DNA of 64,000 nt from Pectobacterium zantedeschiae (GTDB lineage: Bacteria; Pseudomonadota; Gammaproteobacteria; Enterobacterales; Enterobacteriaceae): the NCBI RefSeq assembly GCF_004137795.1, contig NZ_NWTM01000001.1, forward strand, positions 981,229-1,045,228. Reading direction: 5' to 3'. The position numbers and the translations under genes were made by a program. A model generated the notes under the pieces. That model searched no databases. It saw only the letters and a list, made by a program, of their open reading frames with translations, and had not been told where the DNA came from. This document shows, in pieces, positions 35,978 through 48,330 of this stretch (its first letter is position 1; each line of letters begins with the position of its first letter).

Positions 35978-37852
35978 ATGGACAGCAAACTGCTTGATTA
36001 CTACAACCGTGAGCTCGCTTATTTGCGTGAGATGGGCGCGGAGTTTGCCGCACGCTATCCCAAAGTGGCCGGGCGTCTGGGCATGCGAGGGATTGATGTC
36101 GCCGATCCTTACGTTGAACGAATGATGGAAGGTTTCGCCTTCCTCACTTCGCGCGTTCAGTTGAAAATGGACGCTGAGTTCCCGCGTTTTTCGCAGCGTA
36201 TGCTGGAAATGATTGCGCCGGGTTACTTATCGCCGACGCCGTCAATGGCAATTGCCCAACTCACGCCAGACACGCAAAAAGGCGACATTAGCAATGGTTT
36301 CCTCGTGCCACGCGGTACCATGATGGAAAGCCAAAATCTCAAAAAAAGCGGTGTCACCTGTAGCTATACCACGGCACATGACGTGATGTTGCAGCCGTTA
36401 CGCATCAGCAATGTCTCGCTTGGCGGTGTGCCTGCGGATATCCCCTTGGGGGAGCTAAAACTGAGCGGTACCGATGCCGTTGGCGCATTGCGGATCCGTA
36501 TTGAATGTGAGGGTGTTTCGTCGTTAGACCAGCTCAAGCTGGATGATGTCATGCTGTACCTAAGTGGCCCGGATATCCAGGCGCTGAAGCTGCTGGAATT
36601 ATTGATGCAGCATCGAGTTGGTGTCCTGCTGCAATCTGTGGAAAGAAAGCCACTGCGCCAGGTGTTAAGCGATGATGCACTACAGCAGGAAGGATTTGCA
36701 CCGGAGCAGGCCTTGCTACCAGACGACCTGCGGAACTTTGATGGCTATCGCCTGCTGCAAGAGTATTTTGCTTTTCCTGTTCGTTTCCAGTTCATCAGTT
36801 TAAGGCAGTTGGCACCGTTTATACGCGGCTGTGGTAACGCCCAATCCTTTGAAATTATTATCCTGCTGGATAAAGCCGACAGCGCACTAGAGAGTGTAGT
36901 GGATGCCAGTCATCTGGCGTTACATTGCACCCCCGTCATAAATCTGTTCCCGAAAACCGCTGAACGTATAAAGGTCAGCGACAGCCAACACGAATACCAC
37001 GTGGTGGTCGATAATATCCGTCCACTGGATTATGAAGTGCATTCGGTGCAGCGGCTGTTTGCCACGATGGAAGGGAAACGAGATGAGCAGATTTTCCGCT
37101 CCTTCTGGAGCACCTTCAGTAGTGATGGTGGCGATTACGGAGCCTATTTTTCGCTGCGGCGTGAGCAGCGCACGCTATCCGAACATGCGCAGCGCTATGG
37201 TACACGCACCGGCTACATGGGTTCGGAAGTTTTCCTGTCGCTGGTAGATGAACATCACACGCCGTGGCGTGATGACCTACGTTATCTATCGGCAGAAGTG
37301 ATGTGTACCAGTCGTGATTTACCGCTCATGCTATTGCAGCAGGATCAGGGCAACTTTGTGATGCCTGATTCGATCCCCGTGGGGCAGTTGACGTTATGTA
37401 AAGGCCCAACGCCACCGCGTCCAGCGCTAGCTGAAGGACTCTCATCCTGGCGGCTGATTAGCCATTTGCAAATGAACTATCTCAGTCTGATGGACAGCGC
37501 CGACGGTGAAGGTGCTGCGGCATTGCGCCAGCTACTTGGTCTGTATGCCAACCCAGCCGATGCGCCGGTATCACGCCAAATTGAAGGTATCCGCCATTGC
37601 CAACTCAGCACCGTCAACCGTCGTGTGCCTGAACCGGGGCCCGTCGTGTTTGCGCGCGGTGTCAATATCACGTTGGAGGTTGATGAGCAGGCATTCTCCG
37701 GTGCAAGCCCGTGGCTATTTGGTAGTGTCTTGGAGCGCGTTTTTTCTCGACTGGTTGCGCTAAATAGTTTCACAGAATTCACCCTGAACAGCCAGCAGCG
37801 TGGCGAAGTCGGTTACTGGCCGCCACGCATGGGCAAGAAGGCGTTGATATGA
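35978..37852 (+). CDS. tssF: TssF, T6SS baseplate subunit
   Basis: A 624-residue ImpG/VasA protein with the conserved opening KLLDYYNRELAYLREMGAEF, then GRLGMRGIDVADPYVERM and FPRFSQRMLEMIAPGYLSP. The C-terminus carries RGVNITLEVDEQAFSG and NSFTEFTLNSQQRGE. It forms the baseplate wedge with TssG and TssE. The stop overlaps the tssG start (ATGA). Confidence 0.95.
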   Translation: MDSKLLDYYNRELAYLREMGAEFAARYPKVAGRLGMRGIDVADPYVERMMEGFAFLTSRVQLKMDAEFPRFSQRMLEMIAPGYLSPTPSMAIAQLTPDTQKGDISNGFLVPRGTMMESQNLKKSGVTCSYTTAHDVMLQPLRISNVSLGGVPADIPLGELKLSGTDAVGALRIRIECEGVSSLDQLKLDDVMLYLSGPDIQALKLLELLMQHRVGVLLQSVERKPLRQVLSDDALQQEGFAPEQALLPDDLRNFDGYRLLQEYFAFPVRFQFISLRQLAPFIRGCGNAQSFEIIILLDKADSALESVVDASHLALHCTPVINLFPKTAERIKVSDSQHEYHVVVDNIRPLDYEVHSVQRLFATMEGKRDEQIFRSFWSTFSSDGGDYGAYFSLRREQRTLSEHAQRYGTRTGYMGSEVFLSLVDEHHTPWRDDLRYLSAEVMCTSRDLPLMLLQQDQGNFVMPDSIPVGQLTLCKGPTPPRPALAEGLSSWRLISHLQMNYLSLMDSADGEGAAALRQLLGLYANPADAPVSRQIEGIRHCQLSTVNRRVPEPGPVVFARGVNITLEVDEQAFSGASPWLFGSVLERVFSRLVALNSFTEFTLNSQQRGEVGYWPPRMGKKALI

Positions 37853-38898
37853 GCGAGTTGGCGCAAGGCATTGCGCTACAGCGTGCCATGCGTCTACCGG
37901 ATAATTTCTGGCAGGAGGTGATGGCGGCACCGTGGCGCTACGATCTCTTCCAGTTGTTGCGCAAGCTGGATGCCCAGTGTGGGCAAGGTTATGCGTTGGG
38001 CCGTGCGCCATTGCCGAAATTTGAGGTAGTGCGGATTGGCCAAACGCCGTCACTGGCTTTTGCACCCGCCGCAGTAGCAGAGGTTAGCCAACGTGAGGAG
38101 GATGATCGCCACGAGGTCTCCATTTATAGCTTCGGCTTGTTTGGCCCCAACGGGCCGCTACCTACGCACCTGACCGAATATGCACGCGAGCGTATCGTGC
38201 ATCACCAGGACCACAGTTTTGCCGCTTTTGCTGACCTATTTCATCATCGCGCGACGTTGCTATTTTATCGCGTCTGGGCCGATGCACAGCCCACAGTATC
38301 CCTGGATCGCAGTGATAACCGTCGATTTCTCAACTATCTGGCGTGCTTGTCCGGTATTGGATTACCCGCTCAACAGCAAGCCACTTCACTGAGTTTGCAT
38401 GCACGTCTGATGTTAGTCGGCCACCTCAGCCGTCACGGTCATGATGCTGAAGGGCTAGTGCGTATTTTGCGCCATTACTTTGGCGTACCGGTACAGATGG
38501 AACAGAACGTGCCGCAGTGGCTGACGCTGGATAAGCGCGATCAGGCGCGATTAGGTGCAGGTCGCCAGATACCGCGCCTTGGCACATCGTCATTTCTCGG
38601 TGTTTCGGTACGCGATGTGCAGCACCGTTTCTGCCTGCGTTTTGGACCGCTCAGTATTGAACAATATGCCCGCTTCCTACCGGATACACCGGGTGTACGC
38701 GAAGTGCGTGACTGGGTGCGTCACTACCTCGGCATTGAAATGCAGTGGGATCTTAGCCTGATTCTGGCGGCAGACGACGTGCAGAGTGTGACGCTGGGCG
38801 GTAATGCCCGTCTTGGTTACACCAGTTGGCTGGGGCAAATGCCGCAGTTACAGGATCGTGAAGATTTTATGTTTGAGGTTGAGGCTGCGGCACGCTAG
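37849..38898 (+). CDS. tssG: TssG, T6SS baseplate subunit
   Basis: A 349-residue ImpH/VasB protein: WRYDLFQLLRKLDAQCG, SIYSFGLFGPNGPLPTHLTEY, FLNYLACLSGIG, RLGYTSWLGQ. Forms the baseplate wedge with TssF. Translationally coupled to tssF by a four-base overlap and followed 56 bases later by tssH. Confidence 0.94.
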   Translation: MSELAQGIALQRAMRLPDNFWQEVMAAPWRYDLFQLLRKLDAQCGQGYALGRAPLPKFEVVRIGQTPSLAFAPAAVAEVSQREEDDRHEVSIYSFGLFGPNGPLPTHLTEYARERIVHHQDHSFAAFADLFHHRATLLFYRVWADAQPTVSLDRSDNRRFLNYLACLSGIGLPAQQQATSLSLHARLMLVGHLSRHGHDAEGLVRILRHYFGVPVQMEQNVPQWLTLDKRDQARLGAGRQIPRLGTSSFLGVSVRDVQHRFCLRFGPLSIEQYARFLPDTPGVREVRDWVRHYLGIEMQWDLSLILAADDVQSVTLGGNARLGYTSWLGQMPQLQDREDFMFEVEAAAR

Positions 38899-38954
38899 CC
38901 CCATCGCTTTTCCCTGTTACACCGCTTGTGCTTCTTTCATTTAAGAGACTCGAT

Positions 38955-41564
<2,610 letters not shown>

Positions 41565-41593
41565 AGCCGTTAGTCATTAGAGAGTTATTAAAA

Positions 41594-43024
41594 ATGTCGG
41601 AACACGATAATCCCCTGAACGTACCCAATGCCTTACCGTTGGGTTACCGTTTCAATGAGTTTGAAATTAAAGAAGTTATTGGTGGTGGTGGCTTCGGTAT
41701 TGTCTATCGTGCCTGGGATCATCAGTTGGAGCGTGATATCGCGATCAAAGAGTTCATGCCTGCCTCGCTGGCGGTGCGCAGTGATGATCTCAATCTGGTA
41801 CTGCGCAGTGAACGCTTTAGTAAAACTTTCTATGCCGGATTGAATAGCTTTATCCAGGAAGCGCGTCTGCTGGCCCGTTTCAATCATCCCAATCTCCTGC
41901 ATGTGCTGCGTTTCTGGGTACAGAACGACACCGCTTATATGGGCACGGTGCTCTACAGCGGTACCACGCTTTCCACGCTGCGTGAGCGTAATCCGCAGTT
42001 GGTGGATGAGGCTTGGATCCGTCGTCTGCTACCGCCGTTGCTGGGGGCCATCAAAACTATCCACGAAGCGGGTTATCTGCATCGTGATATTTCGCTGGAT
42101 AACATCCAGATTCAGAGCAATGGCGATCCTGTGTTGCTGGACTTCGGCTCGGCGCGTAAAACCATCGGAAACCTGTCGGATGAAAGTGAAACCATGCTGC
42201 GCCCTGGCTATGCACCGATTGAGCAGTACAGCGACAATGACGAGAGTGAGCAGGGCGCATGGACCGATATCTACGCGCTGGGAGCCGCGCTGCATACTTT
42301 GATCACCGGCGCGCCGCCGCCGGTCAGCGTGGTGCGTAGCATCGAAGATAACTATTTGCCGCTGGCGCAGCGCCGTGTGTCAGGCTACTCTGCCGCGCTG
42401 CTGGAAGCGGTGGATCGTTCGTTAGCGCTGAAACCGGAGGATCGTACGCAAAGCATTGATGCTTTTGCCGAACTCATCAAATTACCGGAGCGCGAACCCG
42501 AACTGCTGGACGTTAAAATCAGCGGACCGGGCACCATGTTGGCGCTGGTAGACAATGTGGTAGAGGCCGAGCCGGAATCGCGGGTGAAATCGCTGCTGCG
42601 CTATCGCTTTGCGCTTCCTGGATTGGTGGCGGCCGGTGCGTTGGTTGGCCTGTGCATAGGTATGCTGATGTCGGGCGGTGCTGAGCAGGTAGTTCCGCCG
42701 GAAACTACGCAAAATAGTGCACCTGCGGCCCCCCTTGAACCCCAAACGCAGGCAGAACAACCGACTGCACTAGCGCAAGCTCAGGTTACGCCGCACGAAC
42801 CCGAGCCAATACGGGTTGCGCAGGTGTACATCAAGCTACAGCAGGGAGATCGCGTCGAGGTTAACGGCAAGCCGCAGGCGCTGGTTCCTGCGACGAATGG
42901 CTTCGCCTCACTACAACTAGCTCTGGGCCGTTACACTTTCGCCATCAGCGGTCAAAGCGGCACTCGTGAGCAAACCTTGCAGATTAGTCGGGAAGGCGTT
43001 TGGTTGCTCGATCCCCACGGTTAA
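41594..43024 (+). CDS. ppkA: PpkA-like membrane Ser/Thr protein kinase of the T6SS
   Basis: A 476-residue eukaryotic-like kinase. The glycine loop is IGGGGFGIVYRAWD, with the catalytic Lys in IAIKEF, the loop YLHRDISLDNIQI and DFGSAR. Kinase domain about 25-300. A membrane segment follows (LPGLVAAGALVGLCIGMLM), then a Pro/Gln-rich linker and a small PEGA-like beta domain near the end (RVEVNGKPQALVPATNGF), probably periplasmic. It should phosphorylate TagH and be opposed by the PP2C phosphatase. ATG 41594 is preferred to an upstream TTG within clpV. The HRD loop carries S-L-D-N rather than the usual K-P-x-N. Confidence 0.9.
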   Translation: MSEHDNPLNVPNALPLGYRFNEFEIKEVIGGGGFGIVYRAWDHQLERDIAIKEFMPASLAVRSDDLNLVLRSERFSKTFYAGLNSFIQEARLLARFNHPNLLHVLRFWVQNDTAYMGTVLYSGTTLSTLRERNPQLVDEAWIRRLLPPLLGAIKTIHEAGYLHRDISLDNIQIQSNGDPVLLDFGSARKTIGNLSDESETMLRPGYAPIEQYSDNDESEQGAWTDIYALGAALHTLITGAPPPVSVVRSIEDNYLPLAQRRVSGYSAALLEAVDRSLALKPEDRTQSIDAFAELIKLPEREPELLDVKISGPGTMLALVDNVVEAEPESRVKSLLRYRFALPGLVAAGALVGLCIGMLMSGGAEQVVPPETTQNSAPAAPLEPQTQAEQPTALAQAQVTPHEPEPIRVAQVYIKLQQGDRVEVNGKPQALVPATNGFASLQLALGRYTFAISGQSGTREQTLQISREGVWLLDPHG

Positions 43025-43186
43025 TCGTCAGGAATCTACTTTTCACCGTCAGTGGGCTCAACTGCGTAGTATAAAAATCTCACTATCTCTGAGCCCAAAA
43101 ACCTTAAATACTGAAATAAAGTAAGCAGCATTATTATGGAGATCAGTTCAAGACTGAGGGGTGTAATTATTTTGAGTGGGGTAAAT

Positions 43187-43549
43187 ATGAGGCTGATTGT
43201 TGTCTGTATATTTTTATCATCCGTGTTATTACCCGATATTTGTTTTTCAAACGAATTTTGCAATCAATTTAACAAAGTGATCGATAAAAAATTTGTGTTT
43301 TTTTCTCACCATAACAATATTTATAAAGTAAGGGGGGGAGGACAATTGCAGTTTTATTCTGCGCCTGATGACAGGTGCGTGCTAAAGGACACATTTGTGG
43401 CCCCTGGGAATTCACTCTATGTGTATTCAGCATTTGGGGGATTTTACAGTGTGATGTATTTAACCCAGGATGGCGACCAGATTATTGGTTGGGTTGAAAG
43501 TCAACGGCTTATTGAAACGAATAAGGGTATTACACATAATACTGATTAA
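43187..43549 (+). CDS. Exported SH3-like hypothetical protein (120 aa)
   Basis: A 120-residue protein with signal peptide MRLIVVCIFLSSVLLPDIC. The mature part has two cysteines (C22, C64 approximately) and an SH3-like pattern (LQFYSAPDDRCVLKDTF, LYVYSAFGGFYSVMYL, GWVESQRL). ATG 43187 (GTGGGGTAAAT upstream) opens at the signal peptide; an in-frame ATG at 43136 is less likely. More AT-rich than the kinase gene. Between ppkA and vgrG it could be an orphan immunity protein or envelope accessory. Family not recognised. Confidence 0.65.
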   Translation: MRLIVVCIFLSSVLLPDICFSNEFCNQFNKVIDKKFVFFSHHNNIYKVRGGGQLQFYSAPDDRCVLKDTFVAPGNSLYVYSAFGGFYSVMYLTQDGDQIIGWVESQRLIETNKGITHNTD

Positions 43550-43734
43550 AAGTATGAATACAGGTCGTTGAAATATATACATCGCTATTTAATGTTTCAC
43601 AAATAAGCATTTTCTCACGTATAAAATAAAATTGAATGATTATATCTGAATTACTCTGCTTTATATTCATTGCATTTTAGTCTTTCACTTTCCATTACGA
43701 TTCATTCGCCTCAAACAATTTACGGAATCTATCT

Positions 43735-45873
43735 ATGTTCTCACGCATCACCGCGCAGTTGCCGATGGATGGCCTGCTGTTCTGGAAACTCTCAGGCACT
43801 GAGGCGCTGTCCCAGTCGTTTGTGCTGACCGCCGACCTGCTCGCCACCGACGCACGTATCGACCGGCATGCGCTGCTGGGTCAGCCGGTCACGTTTACGC
43901 TGCCGACGGAGAGCCTGCTGAGCCCACGCTACCTCAATGGCAAAATCACCCGGGTGGCGGTGCGCAGCGAAGAGCTGAGTGGCACGCGCTACGCGGTGTA
44001 CACGCTAACGGTAGAGTCTGACCTGTGGCCGATGGGGCGTGACCGCAACCTGCGCATCTTCCAGAGCCAGACGGTGCCGCAGATAGTGCAGACGCTGCTG
44101 AAGGAGTACGGGGTCAACGTGGAGATGCGTTTATCGGGCAGTTACCGGGTATGGGAGTACTGCGTGCAGTACCAGGAGAGCAGCCTGGACTTCATCAGTC
44201 GATTGATAGAGCTAGAGGGGATTTACTACTGGTTCCGCCACGAGCAGGAACGGCACACGCTGGTGTTGTGCGATGCAACGGATCAGCACAAGGCGTTTCC
44301 CGGCTACGAAACACTGGCATACCACGTAACGCCGTCGGGCGGCAGCGTTACGGAAGAGGGCATCAGCCAGTGGTCGCTGGCCGAGAGCGTCACGCCGGGG
44401 ATGTACAGCACAGATGACTACGATTTCCGCAAGCCGAACGCGTGGATGTTGCAGGCGCGGCAGAACCCGGCGTCACCGACGCCGGGCTCGGTGGACGTAT
44501 ACGACTGGCCGGGTCATTTTGTGGACCACAGCCACGGCGAATTTTACACGCGAATCCGTCAGGAGGTGTGGCAGGTGGAGCACCACAGCGTAAGCGGGTT
44601 GGGCACGGCGACGGGCATTGCGCCGGGGTTTACCTTCGGTCTCCTTAACGCGCCGCATTTTAGCGACAACGGGGAATATCTGGTGACCTTGGCGACCTAT
44701 GACTTTGCTGAGAACGCCTACGCCAGTGGCGACACGAGCGGGGGCCGGCACAACATCGCATTCACGGTACTGCCTGCGTCGGTCACCTTCCGCGCACCGC
44801 CGACGACGGTATGGCCTAAGACGCACGGCCCGCAGACGGCGAAGGTAGTGGGCCCGCAGGGTGAATCTATCTGGACGGACCGGTACGGCCGCGTGAAGGT
44901 GAAGTTCCACTGGGACCGGCTGGCGAAGGGTGACGACACGAGTTCGTGCTGGGTACGAGTCTCAAGTGCGTGGGCAGGTCAGGGATTTGGCGGGGTGCAG
45001 ATCCCGCGCGTGGGCGATGAAGTAGTGGTGGACTTCATCAACGGCGACCCGGACCGTCCGCTGATCATTGGCAGGGTGTACAACGAGGCGAGCATGCCGC
45101 CGTGGTCGCTGCCAGCGGCGGCGACGCAGATGGGGTTCATGAGCCGGTCGAAAGACGGCACGGCGGACACCGCGAACGCGCTGCGCTTTGAGGACAAGGC
45201 GGGCGAGGAGCAGGTGTGGCTCCATGCTGAGAAGAATATGGATACCGAGGTGGAGAATGACGAGACCCACCTGGTTGGCAACAATCGCAGCAAAACCATC
45301 GATGGTAATGAAACCACCGAGGTCAAAAAGAACCGCACCGAAACAGTCGATCAAAACGAGACCATCACCGTCCATCAGAATCGCTCTGAAACCGTAGATG
45401 GTAACGAAACGATCACGGTTCACAGTAATCGTACCGAGACGGTCGACCAGAACGAAAATGTGCGCATCGGTCAGAATCAGTCAGTCACGGTTAACGGCAA
45501 TCAGACGCTTAAAGTCGATCAGGCGAAGGCCGAGACGATTGCGCTGGCATCCATGTTGAATGTTGGTCTGGCGCAGAACACCAATATTGGGGCGGCTTAT
45601 GTGCTCAATGTCGGTGCTGGCTGGATGACCAACGTGGGGGCGATGCAAATGCACAATGTTGGGATGAAATATTCCCTCAATGCCGGTCGTGATATCGGCC
45701 TCTCAGCAGGAACGTCAGCGGAGTTCAGCGCAGAGGACAAAATCACGCTGGTATGTGGCGAATCAATGATTGTGCTTGAGCAGAACGGGACCATCACCCT
45801 CAGTGCCAACAAAATTAAGTTGGTGGGAGAGAAGGTTATCGACATCGACGGAACGCAGATTGATATCAACTGA
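43735..45873 (+). CDS. vgrG: VgrG (TssI), T6SS spike protein
   Basis: A 712-residue VgrG. The gp27-like base covers about 1-370 (VEYCVQYQESSLDFISRLIE-type motif seen as YCVQYQESSLDFISRL, EGIYYWFRHE). The gp5 OB fold is near 390-450 (KVVGPQGESIWTDRYGRVKV, FGGVQIPRVGDEVVVDF, DPDRPLIIGRVYN). The triple-stranded needle includes five 16-residue repeats at 517-596. No extra C-terminal effector domain. Followed two bases later by its adaptor gene. Heads the payload island. Confidence 0.96.
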   Translation: MFSRITAQLPMDGLLFWKLSGTEALSQSFVLTADLLATDARIDRHALLGQPVTFTLPTESLLSPRYLNGKITRVAVRSEELSGTRYAVYTLTVESDLWPMGRDRNLRIFQSQTVPQIVQTLLKEYGVNVEMRLSGSYRVWEYCVQYQESSLDFISRLIELEGIYYWFRHEQERHTLVLCDATDQHKAFPGYETLAYHVTPSGGSVTEEGISQWSLAESVTPGMYSTDDYDFRKPNAWMLQARQNPASPTPGSVDVYDWPGHFVDHSHGEFYTRIRQEVWQVEHHSVSGLGTATGIAPGFTFGLLNAPHFSDNGEYLVTLATYDFAENAYASGDTSGGRHNIAFTVLPASVTFRAPPTTVWPKTHGPQTAKVVGPQGESIWTDRYGRVKVKFHWDRLAKGDDTSSCWVRVSSAWAGQGFGGVQIPRVGDEVVVDFINGDPDRPLIIGRVYNEASMPPWSLPAAATQMGFMSRSKDGTADTANALRFEDKAGEEQVWLHAEKNMDTEVENDETHLVGNNRSKTIDGNETTEVKKNRTETVDQNETITVHQNRSETVDGNETITVHSNRTETVDQNENVRIGQNQSVTVNGNQTLKVDQAKAETIALASMLNVGLAQNTNIGAAYVLNVGAGWMTNVGAMQMHNVGMKYSLNAGRDIGLSAGTSAEFSAEDKITLVCGESMIVLEQNGTITLSANKIKLVGEKVIDIDGTQIDIN
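45283..45522 (+). repeat. Five in-frame 48-bp repeats encoding the VgrG needle
   Basis: Five successive 16-residue units, each beginning N-[RQ]-[ST] and containing T-[VI]-[DN]-x-N-[EQ], e.g. NRTETVDQNETITVHQ and NRSETVDGNETITVHS. These form strands of the trimeric gp5-like beta-helix. The repeats are diverged at DNA level and no spacers of constant sequence are present. Confidence 0.85.
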
Positions 45874-45875
45874 TT

Positions 45876-47030
45876 ATGGAAAATTTTGCTAACTACAGCG
45901 CGTTCCCAGCGCAACTGTTTGAATCGATCGATCAACACGATCACGGCTTCAGCGTGTTGGTGGCGCGTGTCAGCTACGAGCTCGATATTATCAGCGGCAA
46001 CCTTACCCTGAGTGAAGACCAAGGTGAGCTGGTCGAACAGGATGAGTACTATGACGAACCGGGTAACAGTAGCGTACGTTTTGAGAGCGATCTCGCCCCC
46101 TATAAGCCACGGTTGGATGTCGTGATCAACGGAACGGCATGGGCACCGGAAGACAAGGCCGTGCGCCAGTTCACGGTAGGTGTGCGTATTGGTGATTTCA
46201 CGCGTTTGCTGAATGTCTATGGTCCGCGCGAGTGGCGCAACATGGTCGCCAGTTGGCAGTTGACCGAGGCTCAACCGATCGCCAGCCTCGATTTACGCTA
46301 CGAATATGCGCAGGGTGGCAGCTATCGTCTAGAGAAAGATGAAGTGCTGGCTTCTGCGTCAAATAGCGTGGGTATCGGCTGGCTACCTGCGAAGGCACAG
46401 AAACAGCTTAAGTTGCAGCGTGTGGCCGCACCACAATTTGAACTATTACCACAGCCGATTAAGCACATAGATGATGAAAATCTGCCTGCCGGATTTGGGT
46501 TTTATGGTCGCGGCTGGACACCGCGCATCGGCTTCGCTGGCACTCATGACGACGCCTGGAAGCGGCTACGTCATCCGTTTCTGCCTGAAGACTTTCGCTT
46601 CGATTACTGGTGCGGTGCGCATCCGTGGATGCAGTTTCCGCTGCCTAAACCACTGTCGCATGTGCAGGTAATGCTAAAGAGCCTGATATCACATCAGGAA
46701 AAATCGGGGCAGGAGATCAACTTTTCTGTGCCGGTAGAGACGCTGTTTGCATTTGTTACCACGCAGCAAGGGGCTGGCGTGACCTTTGACCTACAGCTCG
46801 ATACGTTGGTGATCGATCTGCCGAGCCGAAAAGTGCATTGCAGTTATCGTGCGGTCTTCTCCGAGCAGTTAGAGGCGGCAATGACGGAGTTGCGCTTTAT
46901 TGCAGTTGATGAACGCAATGCGATGGTACAGCGTTCACAACACCAGCTTACCAACGTTCAAGACGACAGTTTCACCCCGCTACCGCCGTCACTCGCTGCA
47001 CTTATTTCACAGGAGCAACGTCATGGCTGA
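45876..47030 (+). CDS. DUF2169-family T6SS effector adaptor
   Basis: A 384-residue cytoplasmic protein with the DUF2169 pattern (HGFSVLVARVSYELD, DLAPYKPRLDVVINGTAWAP, FTVGVRIGDFTRLLNVYGPR). DUF2169 proteins are adaptors that load PAAR-like effectors onto the matching VgrG. This one lies between vgrG and a DUF4150 effector. Its TGA stop lies within the start of the next gene (8-base overlap), coupling synthesis to the cargo. Confidence 0.87.
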   Translation: MENFANYSAFPAQLFESIDQHDHGFSVLVARVSYELDIISGNLTLSEDQGELVEQDEYYDEPGNSSVRFESDLAPYKPRLDVVINGTAWAPEDKAVRQFTVGVRIGDFTRLLNVYGPREWRNMVASWQLTEAQPIASLDLRYEYAQGGSYRLEKDEVLASASNSVGIGWLPAKAQKQLKLQRVAAPQFELLPQPIKHIDDENLPAGFGFYGRGWTPRIGFAGTHDDAWKRLRHPFLPEDFRFDYWCGAHPWMQFPLPKPLSHVQVMLKSLISHQEKSGQEINFSVPVETLFAFVTTQQGAGVTFDLQLDTLVIDLPSRKVHCSYRAVFSEQLEAAMTELRFIAVDERNAMVQRSQHQLTNVQDDSFTPLPPSLAALISQEQRHG

Positions 47031-48318
47031 CAATTATGCCGCCCGTAGGGACGGCGTGTATAAAGTAGTGGGATTACTACCGGACTTGTGTTTCACGCCG
47101 GGTATTCAGCCGCCGATACCATATCCGGTAACGGCTACACTTGCGCCATCGAAGAGCACGGTAGATAGCGTGCGCTTAAATGGCCATCCAGCGTTTGTGT
47201 ATAACATAAGTTTTGTTCCCACTACCATCGGCGATGCCGCTGGGCGTAATAAAGGCGTAGTCAGCGGCACGGTAGAGGGCGATTGCTGGTCGATAGAACA
47301 CAGCCCGGATACTTATATTGGTGGTTTCCCTATCAATCGGGTACAGGACATCTTTGCCATGAATGGCAAAGCTAAAGGAGGGCGCGGCGGTAATCTGACG
47401 AAGAAAGAGACCTGGGAAAGGCGGAAAAAACTCATTACGAAGGGAAAGGAAAGTAGCGATCCTAAAATACGTGCAGCAGCAAATCGTTTGGAACTAAACA
47501 ATGTTGGAGTTGAAAAAGCAAAACTAGCAAAAAATGTTTATGATCCAGATGGTAAAAGTCTACGTACATTAGAAGTGCCGCCAGGTTGGAATGATATTAG
47601 TGATGATTCCTCAGCTATGGCGAAATATGGTTTAAAACCCAAGGATTTAAAAATCCCTGATAATGATGGTTTTAGAGCTCGAGTATATGAACCTGATCAA
47701 TCTGTGTTTGACAAAGATATGTCAGCATCAGTGGTTTTTAGGGGCACCCGGCCACCTGAAATGGTTGATTGGAAAAATAATGCTCAGCAAGGTGTAAATA
47801 TGCATTCTGATTATTACCAACAAGCTGTCAGTATTGGTAAGAAAATAAAATTGAATGATGCCAATATAGATTGTACTGGTCATTCATTAGGCGGTGGGAT
47901 GGCATCGGCTTGCTCCAGAACAAGTGGAAAAACAGGATGGACTTATAATTCAGCAGGGTTAAATCCTTCTACGGTTGAGAAGTATGGGGGATCCATAACT
48001 AAACAAAATGAAGAGAATATTACTGCTTATCGAGTGAAAGGCGAAATACTAACAGCCATTCAGGAGCCTGGTTTATTAGGTGGTTTAGGGCGTATTGGTG
48101 TAGGAGTAGGCATCGGAGCACTCATTGGTGGGGGAGTTGGTGCTATTGTCGGTGGGATTATTGGTGGTCTACTAAATTTAGTTCCTGATTCAGTTGGCAC
48201 CCGCCACGATATGGAAGGTGGTAGCGGGAATGCAGTCGCGCGCCATGGTATGGATCAGGTATTGTCATGTATTGAGAAAGAGAAGTCTGAAGACGAGGAA
48301 ATTCTATTAGCTATTTAA
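47023..48318 (+). CDS. T6SS lipase effector with N-terminal DUF4150 PAAR-like domain
   Basis: A 431-residue effector. Residues 1-120 are a DUF4150 PAAR-like domain (LLPDLCFTPGIQPPIPYPVT, GDAAGRNKGVVSGTVEGDCW, GGFPINRVQDIFAMNGK) that caps the VgrG tip. The C-terminal part is an alpha/beta-hydrolase of the class-3 lipase type with nucleophile S288 in CTGHSLGGGMAS and candidate catalytic His in VGTRHDMEGG. A Gly-rich hydrophobic helix (GVGIGALIGGGVGAIVGGII) may insert in membranes. ATG 47023 (AGGAGCAACGTC upstream) is chosen. Phospholipase activity in the recipient periplasm is inferred. Composition turns AT-rich after about 47400. Confidence 0.9.
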   Translation: MADNYAARRDGVYKVVGLLPDLCFTPGIQPPIPYPVTATLAPSKSTVDSVRLNGHPAFVYNISFVPTTIGDAAGRNKGVVSGTVEGDCWSIEHSPDTYIGGFPINRVQDIFAMNGKAKGGRGGNLTKKETWERRKKLITKGKESSDPKIRAAANRLELNNVGVEKAKLAKNVYDPDGKSLRTLEVPPGWNDISDDSSAMAKYGLKPKDLKIPDNDGFRARVYEPDQSVFDKDMSASVVFRGTRPPEMVDWKNNAQQGVNMHSDYYQQAVSIGKKIKLNDANIDCTGHSLGGGMASACSRTSGKTGWTYNSAGLNPSTVEKYGGSITKQNEENITAYRVKGEILTAIQEPGLLGGLGRIGVGVGIGALIGGGVGAIVGGIIGGLLNLVPDSVGTRHDMEGGSGNAVARHGMDQVLSCIEKEKSEDEEILLAI

Positions 48319-48330
48319 GATGGAGGTCAG

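Noticed and set aside
45283-45522. CRISPR-like regular repeat
   Set aside because: The 48-base units are in-frame codons of VgrG, diverged, with no separate conserved repeat and variable spacer.
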